In this document: positions 17,429 through 25,470 of the stretch, one piece after another
Layout: every line of letters begins with the position of its first letter
Numbering within the stretch: the first letter of the stretch is position 1
Source: Candidatus Caenarcanales bacterium
GTDB lineage: Bacteria > Cyanobacteriota > Vampirovibrionia > LMEP-6097
NCBI GenBank assembly: GCA_022447685.1
Contig: JAKVAO010000022.1
Coordinates: 1 to 36,091 of the forward strand
Length of the DNA: 36,091 bases
Reading direction: 5' to 3'
Notes under the pieces: generated by a model
What the model saw: the letters and a program-made list of their open reading frames with translations, nothing else
Database searches by the model: none
Told to the model about the DNA's origin: nothing
Made by a program: the position numbers and the translations under genes

Positions 17429-17552
17429 TAGAGGCTACTCGGTGCTTCAATAACAAGGCTTTCAAAGTTTGAGAAAGCTAAATTGACTATTCGTCAATGA
17501 TGATTTTGAAAACTTTGAGTAACGCAGTTATTGGAATACCGAGTAGCCTCTA
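17429..17552. repeat. 124-base imperfect palindrome between convergent genes
   Basis: Outer arms of 26 bases, 17429-17454 and 17527-17552, are inverted repeats with three mismatches: 15 perfect pairs (TAGAGGCTACTCGGT) and then CAATAAC/GTTATTG. Inside lie two more nested pairs: TCAAAGTTT (17462-17470) with AAACTTTGA (17510-17518), and ATTGAC (17482-17487) with GTCAAT (17493-17498) around a 5-base loop. The whole region can fold into one long hairpin. The last three bases supply the TAG stop of the glycosyltransferase gene. It could be a MITE-like element with terminal inverted repeats, a structured RNA, or an oversized bidirectional terminator. I see no second copy in the window and no convincing target duplication. 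Confidence 0.75.
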
Positions 17553-18914
17553 AACTCCGTGCTGGGTTCTCTGCCACGTCCCCACAGTCCGACTAAACAA
17601 AATCTTTCTATATGTAATCATAATAATGGCAAGCCAGATTCCAAAAAAGTAGAAATTAGTCTGAGTCGCTTTCCAAGCAGCTTTGAAAGGAGAGTATCTT
17701 TTGTATAAACGTAAGCCATTATATTGATTCGCAAACATAATTAAGCCAAGTATGATACTTGCAAGCATCAGGAAACTAATATAAGTTTCTCTGCCAGAAA
17801 AGTATCTAATAAACTCATAGACAATATCTAAACAAATCCATAAAGGAATGCTGAATTGAGATAAGAAAACAAAAGTATCAAAAATCTGATTCAAAGTAAG
17901 ATTACCTGGCTTCATAATCTGTAGAAAATAATTTAGATAACGGCGCATACTTCCTTCAGCCCAGCGACGACGTTGTTTGATTAAACCTTCAAAAGTAGGA
18001 ACACCCTCTTCATAAACTTTAGTTTCAGGACTGAAACGAATATCCCAACCGTTTACATGCAGGCAAGTAGAGAGATCTAGATCATCAGTGATGGTTTCTT
18101 CGTTCCAACCACCAACATGAGTTAAAGTTTCTCTTTTAATGAGTTCACCATTACCTCTGAGTTCAACAGAACCACGAATACTATCTCTCCCCATCTGGAA
18201 ATAAGTATCCATAGCATATTCATTAAATTGACATTCTACGAGAAAGTTTCTTTCAGGGTTAGAAATTACTTTCTGTGCTTGCACAGCACCAACCAAAGGA
18301 TCATTCAGATAAGGAATAATATTCTTAAAAAAGTCTGTATCCACTCTTGCATCAGCATCAAAAACACAAACCACATCAGAACTAGAAATTTTAAAGGCAT
18401 CATTTAATGCTGCTGCCTTTCCTGGAGCAGCTTCCTGAGCTCTATCAATAACAATAATCTGATCAGGATATTTAGCAGAAACTTTACGCATCAAATCAGC
18501 TGTAGCATCTTTACTTCTATCGCTGATAGCATAAACTTTATAATCAGAATAATCCAATCTCATCATATGTTCTAAAGTAGCTTCAATAACAGATTCTTCA
18601 TTATGCGCAGAGATAAAAATATCTATAGATGGATTAAAATCTTTAGCTTCTGTATCTGGACTTGATCTTGGTTTCTTCCTTCTATGAGTCTGAGCAATAT
18701 ACATAAATAAGGAGTGAGAGAACATCAATATTAAAAGCAAAGCAAGAATAACTAAAGCAACATTTGCCGGTAAAAGATCTAAAAATTTTTGAGGTAGAAA
18801 CTCTTCTAGAGCAGTTACAATTGCCCATATACTTGCAATAATTCCAAAAAGTAGAACTCTTTCTCTATTATTTCCTTGCCACCAACCAAAAACATTTATT
18901 TTCTTTATAACCAT
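17550..18914 (-). CDS. Membrane glycosyltransferase family 2 (PgaC/BcsA-like)
   Basis: Processive-type polysaccharide synthase. There are two N-terminal membrane helices (residues about 22-38 and 52-75), then a cytoplasmic GT-A domain, then C-terminal helices. Family motifs are present in order: DIFISAHNEE at the start of the domain, FDADARVD (nucleotide-sugar/metal site), TDDLDLS (catalytic base) and the QRRRW acceptor motif. These are the D, D, D, QxxRW set of poly-N-acetylglucosamine, hyaluronan and cellulose synthases. TTG 18917 lies next to ATG 18914; ATG is preferred. It begins a few bases after the LCP stop, so the two form an operon. The product is probably a cell-surface glycan; the sugar cannot be deduced. 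The stop codon comes from the adjacent palindrome. Confidence 0.9.
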   Translation of the reverse strand: MVIKKINVFGWWQGNNRERVLLFGIIASIWAIVTALEEFLPQKFLDLLPANVALVILALLLILMFSHSLFMYIAQTHRRKKPRSSPDTEAKDFNPSIDIFISAHNEESVIEATLEHMMRLDYSDYKVYAISDRSKDATADLMRKVSAKYPDQIIVIDRAQEAAPGKAAALNDAFKISSSDVVCVFDADARVDTDFFKNIIPYLNDPLVGAVQAQKVISNPERNFLVECQFNEYAMDTYFQMGRDSIRGSVELRGNGELIKRETLTHVGGWNEETITDDLDLSTCLHVNGWDIRFSPETKVYEEGVPTFEGLIKQRRRWAEGSMRRYLNYFLQIMKPGNLTLNQIFDTFVFLSQFSIPLWICLDIVYEFIRYFSGRETYISFLMLASIILGLIMFANQYNGLRLYKRYSPFKAAWKATQTNFYFFGIWLAIIMITYRKILFSRTVGTWQRTQHGV

Positions 18915-18919
18915 CAACT

Positions 18920-19864
18920 CTATTTTGCAAGTATATATTGTAGCAATGAGCTTAACGCTTTATTATCAATTATCCAATAACCATTTCTGCCAAAATCACC
19001 GGGGATAATGAAAGACTCGAAACCTTCCTGAAACACTGAAGCACAGGATTTAATCAAATCCATAGAAGTTGCAAGATTAATATCAGTCAAACAAATCTTA
19101 CCAAGCTCAGTCATGAGATAAGGAAGTCTTACAATGATATCCTGCATGGTAAATTTATGAAGCAATGCTCTAAAAAAGATATGTTGTCTTTTGATTCTTC
19201 CGATATCTCCATCAATATTATCTCTGTAGCGAAGAAACTCTATTAACTCATCAGAATTCATCGTTTCTAAACCTGGCTCAAAATCTATCTTTAAACCAGC
19301 TTTTTTATCTTCATAATGCATTTCTTTCGGTACATAAATCTTCAAATCACCAAATTCATCAATAATTCTTTTGAAACCATTAATATTTAACATTAAGTAA
19401 TGATCTACCTCCAAACCTAGGAGCTTGGACACAGTTTCTTTTACCTTATTAACTCCACCAACACTATTTGCAAAATTAATACGACTGAAACCATAACGGT
19501 CAACATCTAGGTATGTATCCCGAGGAATACTTAAAAGACGAACTTTATTATTTTCATGATTCAAACTCAAGAGCATCATAAAATCAGTTCTGCCATTAAA
19601 ACTTGCATAATTTCTAGGGCTAGGCGCATCAGTTCCGAGAATTAATATATTCGTCATAGACGACTCGAAAAAACTTTCCAGACCATGGAACTCTTTTGCA
19701 CTAGCAAATGATTTCTCCAACTCAGATGAATTAAAAGAAAAAGCAGATAAATAGGATCTCGAATAAGTCGATAAATCCTTATAGTTAAAAAGAAATAATA
19801 GAATAAGCAAAACAATTAATATTGCAAAAAAGTTTATTACTTTGCTTTTTCGTTGTAGATCCAC
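18920..19864 (-). CDS. LytR-CpsA-Psr (LCP) family glycopolymer transferase
   Basis: One N-terminal membrane helix (residues 9-26) anchors an extracytoplasmic LCP domain. Conserved positions are visible: NILILGTDA, R92-T-D, SIPRDT at 112-117, RINFA, and the signature RYRDN at 212-216 with GR-x-KRQ at 222-227. LCP enzymes transfer undecaprenyl-linked glycopolymers onto peptidoglycan or, in some groups, onto proteins. It is followed directly by the GT2 synthase gene, which fits one pathway that makes and attaches a surface glycan. The start is GTG 19864, only 26 bases from the divergent lipoprotein start, so the two promoters must overlap the coding ends. Confidence 0.92.
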   Translation of the reverse strand: MDLQRKSKVINFFAILIVLLILLFLFNYKDLSTYSRSYLSAFSFNSSELEKSFASAKEFHGLESFFESSMTNILILGTDAPSPRNYASFNGRTDFMMLLSLNHENNKVRLLSIPRDTYLDVDRYGFSRINFANSVGGVNKVKETVSKLLGLEVDHYLMLNINGFKRIIDEFGDLKIYVPKEMHYEDKKAGLKIDFEPGLETMNSDELIEFLRYRDNIDGDIGRIKRQHIFFRALLHKFTMQDIIVRLPYLMTELGKICLTDINLATSMDLIKSCASVFQEGFESFIIPGDFGRNGYWIIDNKALSSLLQYILAK

Positions 19865-19890
19865 TACAGCAAGTATATAATTAAATTAAA

Positions 19891-20661
19891 GTGCTGGGAA
19901 CAAAAAAACATAGAAATTTAGTATTAATTTTAATCCTTATATTATTAAGCAATATAGGATCGGCTTGCGTTACATCCGAGAAGAAGAAAAAAGACTTTCG
20001 AGAGTTCATACCTTCTGGCTACCTAGAAGGAAATATAGTCGCTGTAGATGGCAAAGATAAAAACCCAATACTAACCAACGTCAATATGTTCCCGATGGAT
20101 GTCCAGTACAAACAAGGTGTTGGGATCATCGATATTGGTAATAAAACCTATAAATTCAATTGGGAAAGTGATTCTGTTCTGGATGCTAATACTTGGAATA
20201 TTTCATTTAGCAAAGATAATAATATTTATGCTAATCTCAACGAAAATTTCAATTTCGTAGGAGTACTGAATCAAACTGATATTGGACTCAATCTCAAAGG
20301 AACTCTTACAATCAAAAACGAAATAGAAGGTGAGAAAATTCCATACTATCTAGAAGCCTACAAGAATGAAAAACCCGAAATTATCCTCAAAGGAGAAGGC
20401 TTAACTGCAACCGCAGAAGAAGGTTTGACTCTAACAGTTACCCACACGGGTTTAGAGACTGAAGAAATCAAAATTTTTATGGATAGTATAAGTACTGAAG
20501 ATACTTATGAACTGAGTACAGAATCAATTAAAAAAGAGAAAAATGGCAATTCAACCCTAATAACTAGTATTATTAAGAAGGATTTTGCCAAAGGTGACTA
20601 TAGTCTCTACTTAGTAAGATCTGAAAAATTCCAAAGTAACAAAATAAAAGTCACTATATAA
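19891..20661 (+). CDS. Lipoprotein of unknown function
   Basis: The start is GTG 19891. A basic N-terminus (KKHRN) and a hydrophobic run (LVLILILILLSNIG) end in GSAC, with Cys26 as likely lipidation site. The mature part has a lysine-rich linker (SEKKKKDF), then a beta-rich domain (FNWESDSVLDANTWNISFSK). A C-terminal Ig/TIG-like segment follows (EIILKGEGL to KGDYSLYLVRSEKFQSNKIKVTI), resembling IPT/TIG strands. Family not recognised. It is separated by 5 bases from the Gfo/Idh/MocA gene, so probably in one operon with it, and it is divergent from the LCP gene. An envelope polysaccharide role is inferred from context only. Confidence 0.75.
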   Translation: MLGTKKHRNLVLILILILLSNIGSACVTSEKKKKDFREFIPSGYLEGNIVAVDGKDKNPILTNVNMFPMDVQYKQGVGIIDIGNKTYKFNWESDSVLDANTWNISFSKDNNIYANLNENFNFVGVLNQTDIGLNLKGTLTIKNEIEGEKIPYYLEAYKNEKPEIILKGEGLTATAEEGLTLTVTHTGLETEEIKIFMDSISTEDTYELSTESIKKEKNGNSTLITSIIKKDFAKGDYSLYLVRSEKFQSNKIKVTI

Positions 20662-20666
20662 TCGTC

Positions 20667-21638
20667 ATGAAAATAGCAGTAATTGGAGCAGGAAGCTGGG
20701 GCAAAAATTTAGTTAGAAATTTTTATGAACTTGGTGTTCTCAAGGTTGTTTGTGACCTTAATGCAGAGAATCTTGAAAGAGCTAGTGATAATCACTCTAA
20801 ACTTCATACTACTAGTTCTATGGATGAGATTATCAACGATAAAGAAATCGACGGAATAGTTGTTGCTACGCCTGCGCATACTCACTATGAGATCGCGAAA
20901 AGATCTTTACTCGCTGGTCATAATGTTTATGTTGAAAAACCCCTCGCTCAAAATGTTGAGGAAGCTGAAGAATTACATAAAATAGCTCAAGACAAAGATC
21001 TTGTTCTTATGGTTGGACATTTACTTTTATATCATCCAGCTGTAAACAAATTAAAAAACCTTATAGCTTCAGGTGAGCTTGGAACTATCCAGTACATCAA
21101 TTCAGATAGAAGAAATTTTAATGCTAATCATAGATCACACAGTAATGTAATGTGGGATTTAGCACCTCATGATTTTTCGATGATGGCGTATATACTCAAT
21201 GCAGAACCTGAGAAAATCGTAAATGTAAGAACTTGGGCAAGCTCAGGAGATTCTATCGACGTAGCTCATATAGACATGATTTTCCCTAACAATATTGGCG
21301 GTCATATACACAATAGCTGGTTAGACCCACAAAAACAGGCTTTACTTACCGTAAATGGCAGCAAAAAAACAGCTGTACTAAATGATACCTTCAAAGAAAA
21401 TAAACTTGAAATCTATAGTAGAAGGGGAGATGGTGGTTTAACTGTTGAAAAACCTGTATATTCAAATGACGAGCCACTTAGACTTGAATGTAAGCATTTC
21501 CTTAGCTGCATCAAGAATAAACAAACACCGACTAGTGATAGTATTAACGGTTACCAAGTGGTTAAATACGTTGAAGCTTGCCAAAATTTTATTAGTAACG
21601 ACGCAACAGCTACTGATTTAGAGCCAAACTATGTATGA
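20667..21638 (+). CDS. Gfo/Idh/MocA-family sugar oxidoreductase
   Basis: NAD(P)-dependent oxidoreductase. An N-terminal Rossmann domain has VIGAGSWGKN (residues 5-14), then GIVVATPAHTHYEI and the family hallmark EKP at 90-92 with the catalytic Lys91. The C-terminal domain has SNVMWDLAPHDFSM, with the usual D-x-x-x-HD arrangement near residue 172. Members include inositol dehydrogenases and UDP-N-acetylglucosamine 3-dehydrogenases (WlbA/WbpB type). The latter fits the neighbouring LCP and GT2 genes and the residues seen here, but the substrate is inference. Length (323 aa) is typical. It overlaps the ComEA-like gene by 8 bases, suggesting translational coupling. Confidence 0.9.
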   Translation: MKIAVIGAGSWGKNLVRNFYELGVLKVVCDLNAENLERASDNHSKLHTTSSMDEIINDKEIDGIVVATPAHTHYEIAKRSLLAGHNVYVEKPLAQNVEEAEELHKIAQDKDLVLMVGHLLLYHPAVNKLKNLIASGELGTIQYINSDRRNFNANHRSHSNVMWDLAPHDFSMMAYILNAEPEKIVNVRTWASSGDSIDVAHIDMIFPNNIGGHIHNSWLDPQKQALLTVNGSKKTAVLNDTFKENKLEIYSRRGDGGLTVEKPVYSNDEPLRLECKHFLSCIKNKQTPTSDSINGYQVVKYVEACQNFISNDATATDLEPNYV

Positions 21639-21972
21639 GATCAAAAAAATAGCAAATCTCATTCTCATAAGCAGTCTAATACTTAGTGTATTAATATATA
21701 TCAGCCGCAAAGCAGATGCTAATAAATATTTGATAAAAACTATTAATAAGGAAATTGTTAATACCAATCAATACAAAATTGATGTAAATACTGCTTCAGA
21801 TAAAGATTTTGATAATTTACCCGGAATCGGACCAAAACTTGCACAGGAAATAGTGAGCCATAGAAATAGAAACGGCAGTTTTGAGTCGATTGAAGCAATC
21901 AATGATATAAAAGGTATTGGTAAATCTAAATTTATGCAAATTAAGGATTATTTATCGATTAAGCACTTGTAG
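21631..21972 (+). CDS. ComEA-like helix-hairpin-helix protein with membrane anchor
   Basis: An N-terminal membrane helix (LILISSLILSVLIYIS) precedes a linker and then two HhH motifs: NTASDKDFDNLPGIGPKLAQ and EAINDIKGIGKSKFMQIKDY. This is the layout of ComEA, the periplasmic DNA receptor of natural transformation. At 113 residues it is shorter than B. subtilis ComEA and lacks an oligomerisation domain, so it resembles the many stand-alone small ComEA-like proteins. No other competence gene is in the window. Its start lies inside the end of the oxidoreductase gene, and its end overlaps convergent fliS by 14 bases. Confidence 0.85.
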   Translation: MYEIKKIANLILISSLILSVLIYISRKADANKYLIKTINKEIVNTNQYKIDVNTASDKDFDNLPGIGPKLAQEIVSHRNRNGSFESIEAINDIKGIGKSKFMQIKDYLSIKHL

Positions 21973-22429
21973 AAGCGCTACCACCTGACTTTTCACCTAA
22001 TTTGTTTATACCTTCTTGCCAACCATTTTTTAGATCAGAAATTATTTTCATACAGAAATCAATTTTCTCATCACTTTTCTCGATATTTGCTTTCATTAAG
22101 TTAGATTTTAAATACTCGTACAGATTGAATAGTTGCTCTGCAAAATCTTTATTAACTTCATGATTCAAAGAATCTTGTAAATGCTCAATAATACTTACTG
22201 ACATTTTCATTTGATGACTAAAATTAGTCCAATTAGGTATTTTCTCTTGCTTGTTCTTTTCAAGCTCTTTTTTACCCATAGATAACCATTGAAGACAACC
22301 GTTATATAACAAAAGAATTAATTGTTCAGGTGAAGCACTGTCAACCATATTCTTAATGAATTTCTTTTGCTGAGGTGTCAATTGATTTGGATTATTTGTT
22401 TGCCCTGTTTTTTTCTTTAACATATGCAT
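21959..22429 (-). CDS. fliS: FliS-like flagellin export chaperone
   Basis: Small alpha-helical protein that caps the flagellin C-terminus until export. The FliS core ASPEQLILLLYNGCLQWL appears near residues 33-50, with helices continuing to LFNLYEYLKSNLMKANIEK and ISDLKNGWQEG. The usual LYDGA is LYNGC here. The N-terminal 30 residues are polar and extended (NNPNQLTPQQKKF), and the C-terminus is Ser/Gly/Ala-rich. ATG 22429 is supported by a good ribosome binding site (AAGGA, 7-8 bases upstream on the minus strand). The promoter is a FliA-type element, so it is expressed as a late flagellar gene. No flagellin gene lies next to it inside the window. Confidence 0.88.
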   Translation of the reverse strand: MHMLKKKTGQTNNPNQLTPQQKKFIKNMVDSASPEQLILLLYNGCLQWLSMGKKELEKNKQEKIPNWTNFSHQMKMSVSIIEHLQDSLNHEVNKDFAEQLFNLYEYLKSNLMKANIEKSDEKIDFCMKIISDLKNGWQEGINKLGEKSGGSASTSA

Positions 22430-22458
22430 ATTTGATTCCTTAGATCCCGTATTCGTCT

Positions 22459-22486
22459 ATATCGGCAACTTGAGCAAAAAACTTTA
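22459..22486 (-). promoter_or_regulatory. FliA (sigma-28)-type promoter of fliS
   Basis: On the minus strand, TAAAGTTT (22479-22486), a 12-base spacer and GCCGATAT (22459-22466) match the E. coli-style sigma-28 consensus TAAAGTTT-N11-GCCGATAA. Fifteen of sixteen consensus positions agree, with one extra spacer base. Transcription would start about 20-25 bases before ATG 22429, leaving room for the ribosome binding site. No comparable element was noticed in other intergenic gaps, including the motB side of this gap. Confidence 0.8.
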
Positions 22487-22586
22487 ATTTTTTTTCATAG
22501 CGTTAATACACTAAGCCACATATCTAGCCTTAGAGTCTAGTACCAATAACCTAATTCAGAATATTTTTTTTTAAAAGAGGAATAAA

Positions 22587-22631
22587 GTGACTAAGCAACT
22601 ATGCCCCCTGAAGACGACGAGCAACCCATAA
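22587..22631 (+). other. Possible 14-codon upstream ORF overlapping the motB start
   Basis: AGAGG at 22576-22580 is well placed for GTG at 22587 (6-base spacing) but lies about 20 bases before the motB ATG at 22601. The GTG frame (MTKQLCPLK...) is out of frame with motB and ends at TAA 22629-22631, inside motB. The motB frame has a stop (TAA 22592-22594) just before its ATG, so motB cannot begin earlier. The arrangement suggests either a short translated leader that couples or limits motB translation, or a motB mRNA with little Shine-Dalgarno dependence. Sequence evidence only. Confidence 0.3.
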
Positions 22632-23737
22632 TTGTCAAAAAAATCATCAAAAAAGGTGGTCACGGCGGACACCACGGTGGTGCCTGGAAGGTTGCCTATG
22701 CTGATTTCGTTACAGCAATGATGTGCCTTTTTCTACTATTGTGGTTAATCAATGTAGATCCAGCTACCAAGTCAGCAGTATCAGAGATTTTTAAACAACC
22801 AACAACCTCAGGACCTATAGACGGTAATGTCTACGTATTCGGTGGCGCGAAAAGGCCAGGAGAAGAAGGACAGTTCCAAGGTGGGGCTAGCTTCATGCAG
22901 TTTGAAAAACTAAAGCTCACTGAAGAAAACAAAGAAAGAGTAAAAGAAATTATTCAAACAGAATTCAAAGAAAGCTTGGAATTAAGTATAGATCAGGACA
23001 TGAAAGATGCTGTGTCTTTTCACGTAACCGAGAAAGGTATACTTATTGAAATACAAGAGGCCAAAGATGGATCGCTATTCACCAGTGGCTCTTCTGTTGC
23101 AACAAGTTTCGCTAAAAAAATTATCGATAAACTATCTGGGATACTCAGAAATAACACTAGTTCAATGATTCTTGCTGGCCACACCGATGGCCAGAATTAT
23201 TCATTAGGTTCTTATGACAACTGGAATTTATCAACTGATAGAGCACATACAGTGAGAGCCAGAATGGAGTTTGATGGTATCAATGAAAGTAGATTTGTAA
23301 GAGTCGAAGGCTATGCAGACCAGCAACTTAAATACCCTGCAAGTCCATATGATTCAATGAATAGAAGAATTACTATTACACTTTTTCAAGAAGAAGAATT
23401 ACAAAAACTCAAACAAGAGCAAGAAGATTTAGTAGTTAATACCCCTATAGTTAGAGCAGAGCAGGTTAAAGAACAGGCTGTGAAAAGGTCAGGAGACAAA
23501 CTCAAAGATTTCAGAAAGTATGTACAAAAAAGTGCAGGTAAAACTGCACCTACAAATGATCTAAGCACAATCAAGCGTAGGAAAAAAAGAGCAGCTTACT
23601 ACGCTAAATACACACTCACTGAAAGTGGGGGCGGTCACGGCGGCGGCGGTGAAGCAGAGGCAGAAGCAGAAGCGGCCCCAGCAGAAGAAGCTGGCGGTGG
23701 TGAACACGGCGGTGGCGGCCATGGAGGTGGTCATTAA
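22601..23737 (+). CDS. motB: MotB-like flagellar stator protein
   Basis: Stator subunit that anchors the flagellar motor to peptidoglycan and carries the ion-binding aspartate. The N-terminus has IVKKIIKKGGHGG followed by AWKVAYADFVTAMMCLFLLL: one membrane helix (residues about 33-51) with Asp35 as the proton-binding residue. A plug-like region follows, then an OmpA/MotB peptidoglycan-binding domain (about residues 185-265) with LAGHTDGQNYSLGSYDNW and RVEGYADQQ. A lysine/glutamate-rich extension leads to a C-terminal tail of about 35 residues made of Gly, His, Ala and Glu, which is unusual. No motA is adjacent. The stop overlaps the next start by one base (TAATG), so translation is probably coupled. 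Confidence 0.93.
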   Translation: MPPEDDEQPIIVKKIIKKGGHGGHHGGAWKVAYADFVTAMMCLFLLLWLINVDPATKSAVSEIFKQPTTSGPIDGNVYVFGGAKRPGEEGQFQGGASFMQFEKLKLTEENKERVKEIIQTEFKESLELSIDQDMKDAVSFHVTEKGILIEIQEAKDGSLFTSGSSVATSFAKKIIDKLSGILRNNTSSMILAGHTDGQNYSLGSYDNWNLSTDRAHTVRARMEFDGINESRFVRVEGYADQQLKYPASPYDSMNRRITITLFQEEELQKLKQEQEDLVVNTPIVRAEQVKEQAVKRSGDKLKDFRKYVQKSAGKTAPTNDLSTIKRRKKRAAYYAKYTLTESGGGHGGGGEAEAEAEAAPAEEAGGGEHGGGGHGGGH

Positions 23738-25470
23738 TGGTATTAAAAAGTTTAAAGACCTTAGATTTATTTTTAAGAGAGAAGTTTAATGTCAAAATTG
23801 ACCTACTCAAGAAAATTTATAATGCAGATGCTAAAAGAGGAAAAATATTTATTAAATATCACCATGACCATGTCAAAGAATGGGTTGAATGGATAAAAAA
23901 ACAAGACGAGAACTTGCAATATATTGCCTTTGCAAAATTAATAGAATACCTAAAAACACACCCTAAAACCTGGGATAAGTTACTAGTAGATGTCATAGTA
24001 GCTGTTTCATATTTTCGTTTCCCAGAATCTATACACTTACTAAAAAACTTCATTATCACCTGTCATAGAATGTGCGACACCTATCCTATTCTAAGAGAGG
24101 CTTACATTACTTCTATCAAAGGTCTAATACTCAATGATGAAAGTGTTGCAAGAGATATAATGGATCAGCAGATCAATCTTCAACGTAACAAAAAAGAAGC
24201 AATGGAATTAATTAGTACCACTGTGTCTTTATTTACATTTGATACAGACATAACACATATAGTAGTAAATCTAATAACTTTTCCTGACCTAACTTTTAAA
24301 GACAGAGAATTTATTATTGATAGCCTACATAAAAAACCAGCAGACCACCTCAAAGATATTTATTTAAGAACTCTGGACCAGTTCATTGAAATAGATAAAG
24401 CAACTAAAGAATTTTCTAAAGACTGTAATAAAACATTTGCAATGATTTTAAAGAGGGCTGTTGGGCACCTTGATGACGAGAAATTTAACTTAGTTGAATC
24501 ATTATGTATTAGTAATCATCTAAGCCTAAAAAGTTTTGAAGTAATCGGTGAAGCACTTGGTGAGCATCTCATAGAATTTGATATTCCTAATACTTATAAA
24601 TACTATGCTTACGCTAAGACAGCGGCTGAAAGTAAAGCCGTTCAGAAAGCACTTGCACAAAGAAATGAATTAACTTACCAAGAATTAATGGTAACAAGAG
24701 CATTTGACCTTAGAGAAACTTTTCCATTTGAAAGAAAACCACTTTTTGTTGAAAAGCAAACAGAGAAAATAAAGCTTCCAGCTGACTTAGATTCATTTAG
24801 AGAAGTAGTTGCAGACTCACTTTCACCTCAAGCTATAGAAAATGAAGATGGTGATGAAGTGCAGGGTGGAGGTATACTCATCTCTGGTGACGCCTTCTGG
24901 GAAAAATTATATATAGCAAGGTCTATTGCAGCTGAAAAGAAATGGAAATTTATTTACTTAGATTATTTAAATTATATAGAAGAAGAAGGAAACCCTGACT
25001 ACGAAGAGCTTGCTGAAGAAATAGCTAATAGCCAACACGTTTTAATACTAATAGAGAATCTACATATGACTGTAGATGATAAGCATCAGGTTTTATTTGA
25101 AAGAATTAGAGAACTAGCAAAAGAAACAAATGTCTATTGCTTAGGTTCAATCCCTAAAGAAATTTCAGTCTACGAAGATGAGTTTAAGAGTAATTACAAA
25201 AACTCAATACCTAGAGATCTATTTCCTATTATCAAAGATGTACCCTACTGTAGCTTTGACAAACAAGCCAAAATATGGGAGAGAACTCTATTTGAACTTG
25301 GTGAAAACAGAGCCAAAGACAATATTTCAGAAAATGAAATTCTAATCAGTAGTTATGACATCTACTCAATTGAGTTCGATGTCTATATCAGAACCTATTT
25401 CCATATATGTTTACTAATCTATGGAAAATTAGTTAGCCTAGAAGACATGCAAAAGATAGGTGTATTCTAA
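23737..25470 (+). CDS. Unknown MotB-linked protein A: helical repeats plus degenerate AAA+-like core
   Basis: Family not recognised. The 577-residue product appears cytoplasmic, with no signal or membrane helix. The first 350 residues look all-helical (HEAT/ARM-like), including a segment HVKEWVEWIKKQDENLQYIA. The C-terminal part resembles an AAA+ core: ILISGDAFWEKLYIARSI sits where a Walker A should be, with G384 and K390 kept but the glycines and the Thr/Ser lost. HVLILIEN (434-441) sits where Walker B should be, with Asp-Glu replaced by Glu-Asn. A lid-like helical end follows. It therefore looks like a pseudo-ATPase. It is a paralogue of the next gene and overlaps motB by one base. A motor-related role is inferred from the operon. 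Confidence 0.85.
   Translation: MVLKSLKTLDLFLREKFNVKIDLLKKIYNADAKRGKIFIKYHHDHVKEWVEWIKKQDENLQYIAFAKLIEYLKTHPKTWDKLLVDVIVAVSYFRFPESIHLLKNFIITCHRMCDTYPILREAYITSIKGLILNDESVARDIMDQQINLQRNKKEAMELISTTVSLFTFDTDITHIVVNLITFPDLTFKDREFIIDSLHKKPADHLKDIYLRTLDQFIEIDKATKEFSKDCNKTFAMILKRAVGHLDDEKFNLVESLCISNHLSLKSFEVIGEALGEHLIEFDIPNTYKYYAYAKTAAESKAVQKALAQRNELTYQELMVTRAFDLRETFPFERKPLFVEKQTEKIKLPADLDSFREVVADSLSPQAIENEDGDEVQGGGILISGDAFWEKLYIARSIAAEKKWKFIYLDYLNYIEEEGNPDYEELAEEIANSQHVLILIENLHMTVDDKHQVLFERIRELAKETNVYCLGSIPKEISVYEDEFKSNYKNSIPRDLFPIIKDVPYCSFDKQAKIWERTLFELGENRAKDNISENEILISSYDIYSIEFDVYIRTYFHICLLIYGKLVSLEDMQKIGVF

Noticed and set aside
22587..22600. GTG 22587 as the true motB start
   Set aside because: It is out of frame with motB, and the motB frame has a stop at 22592-22594.
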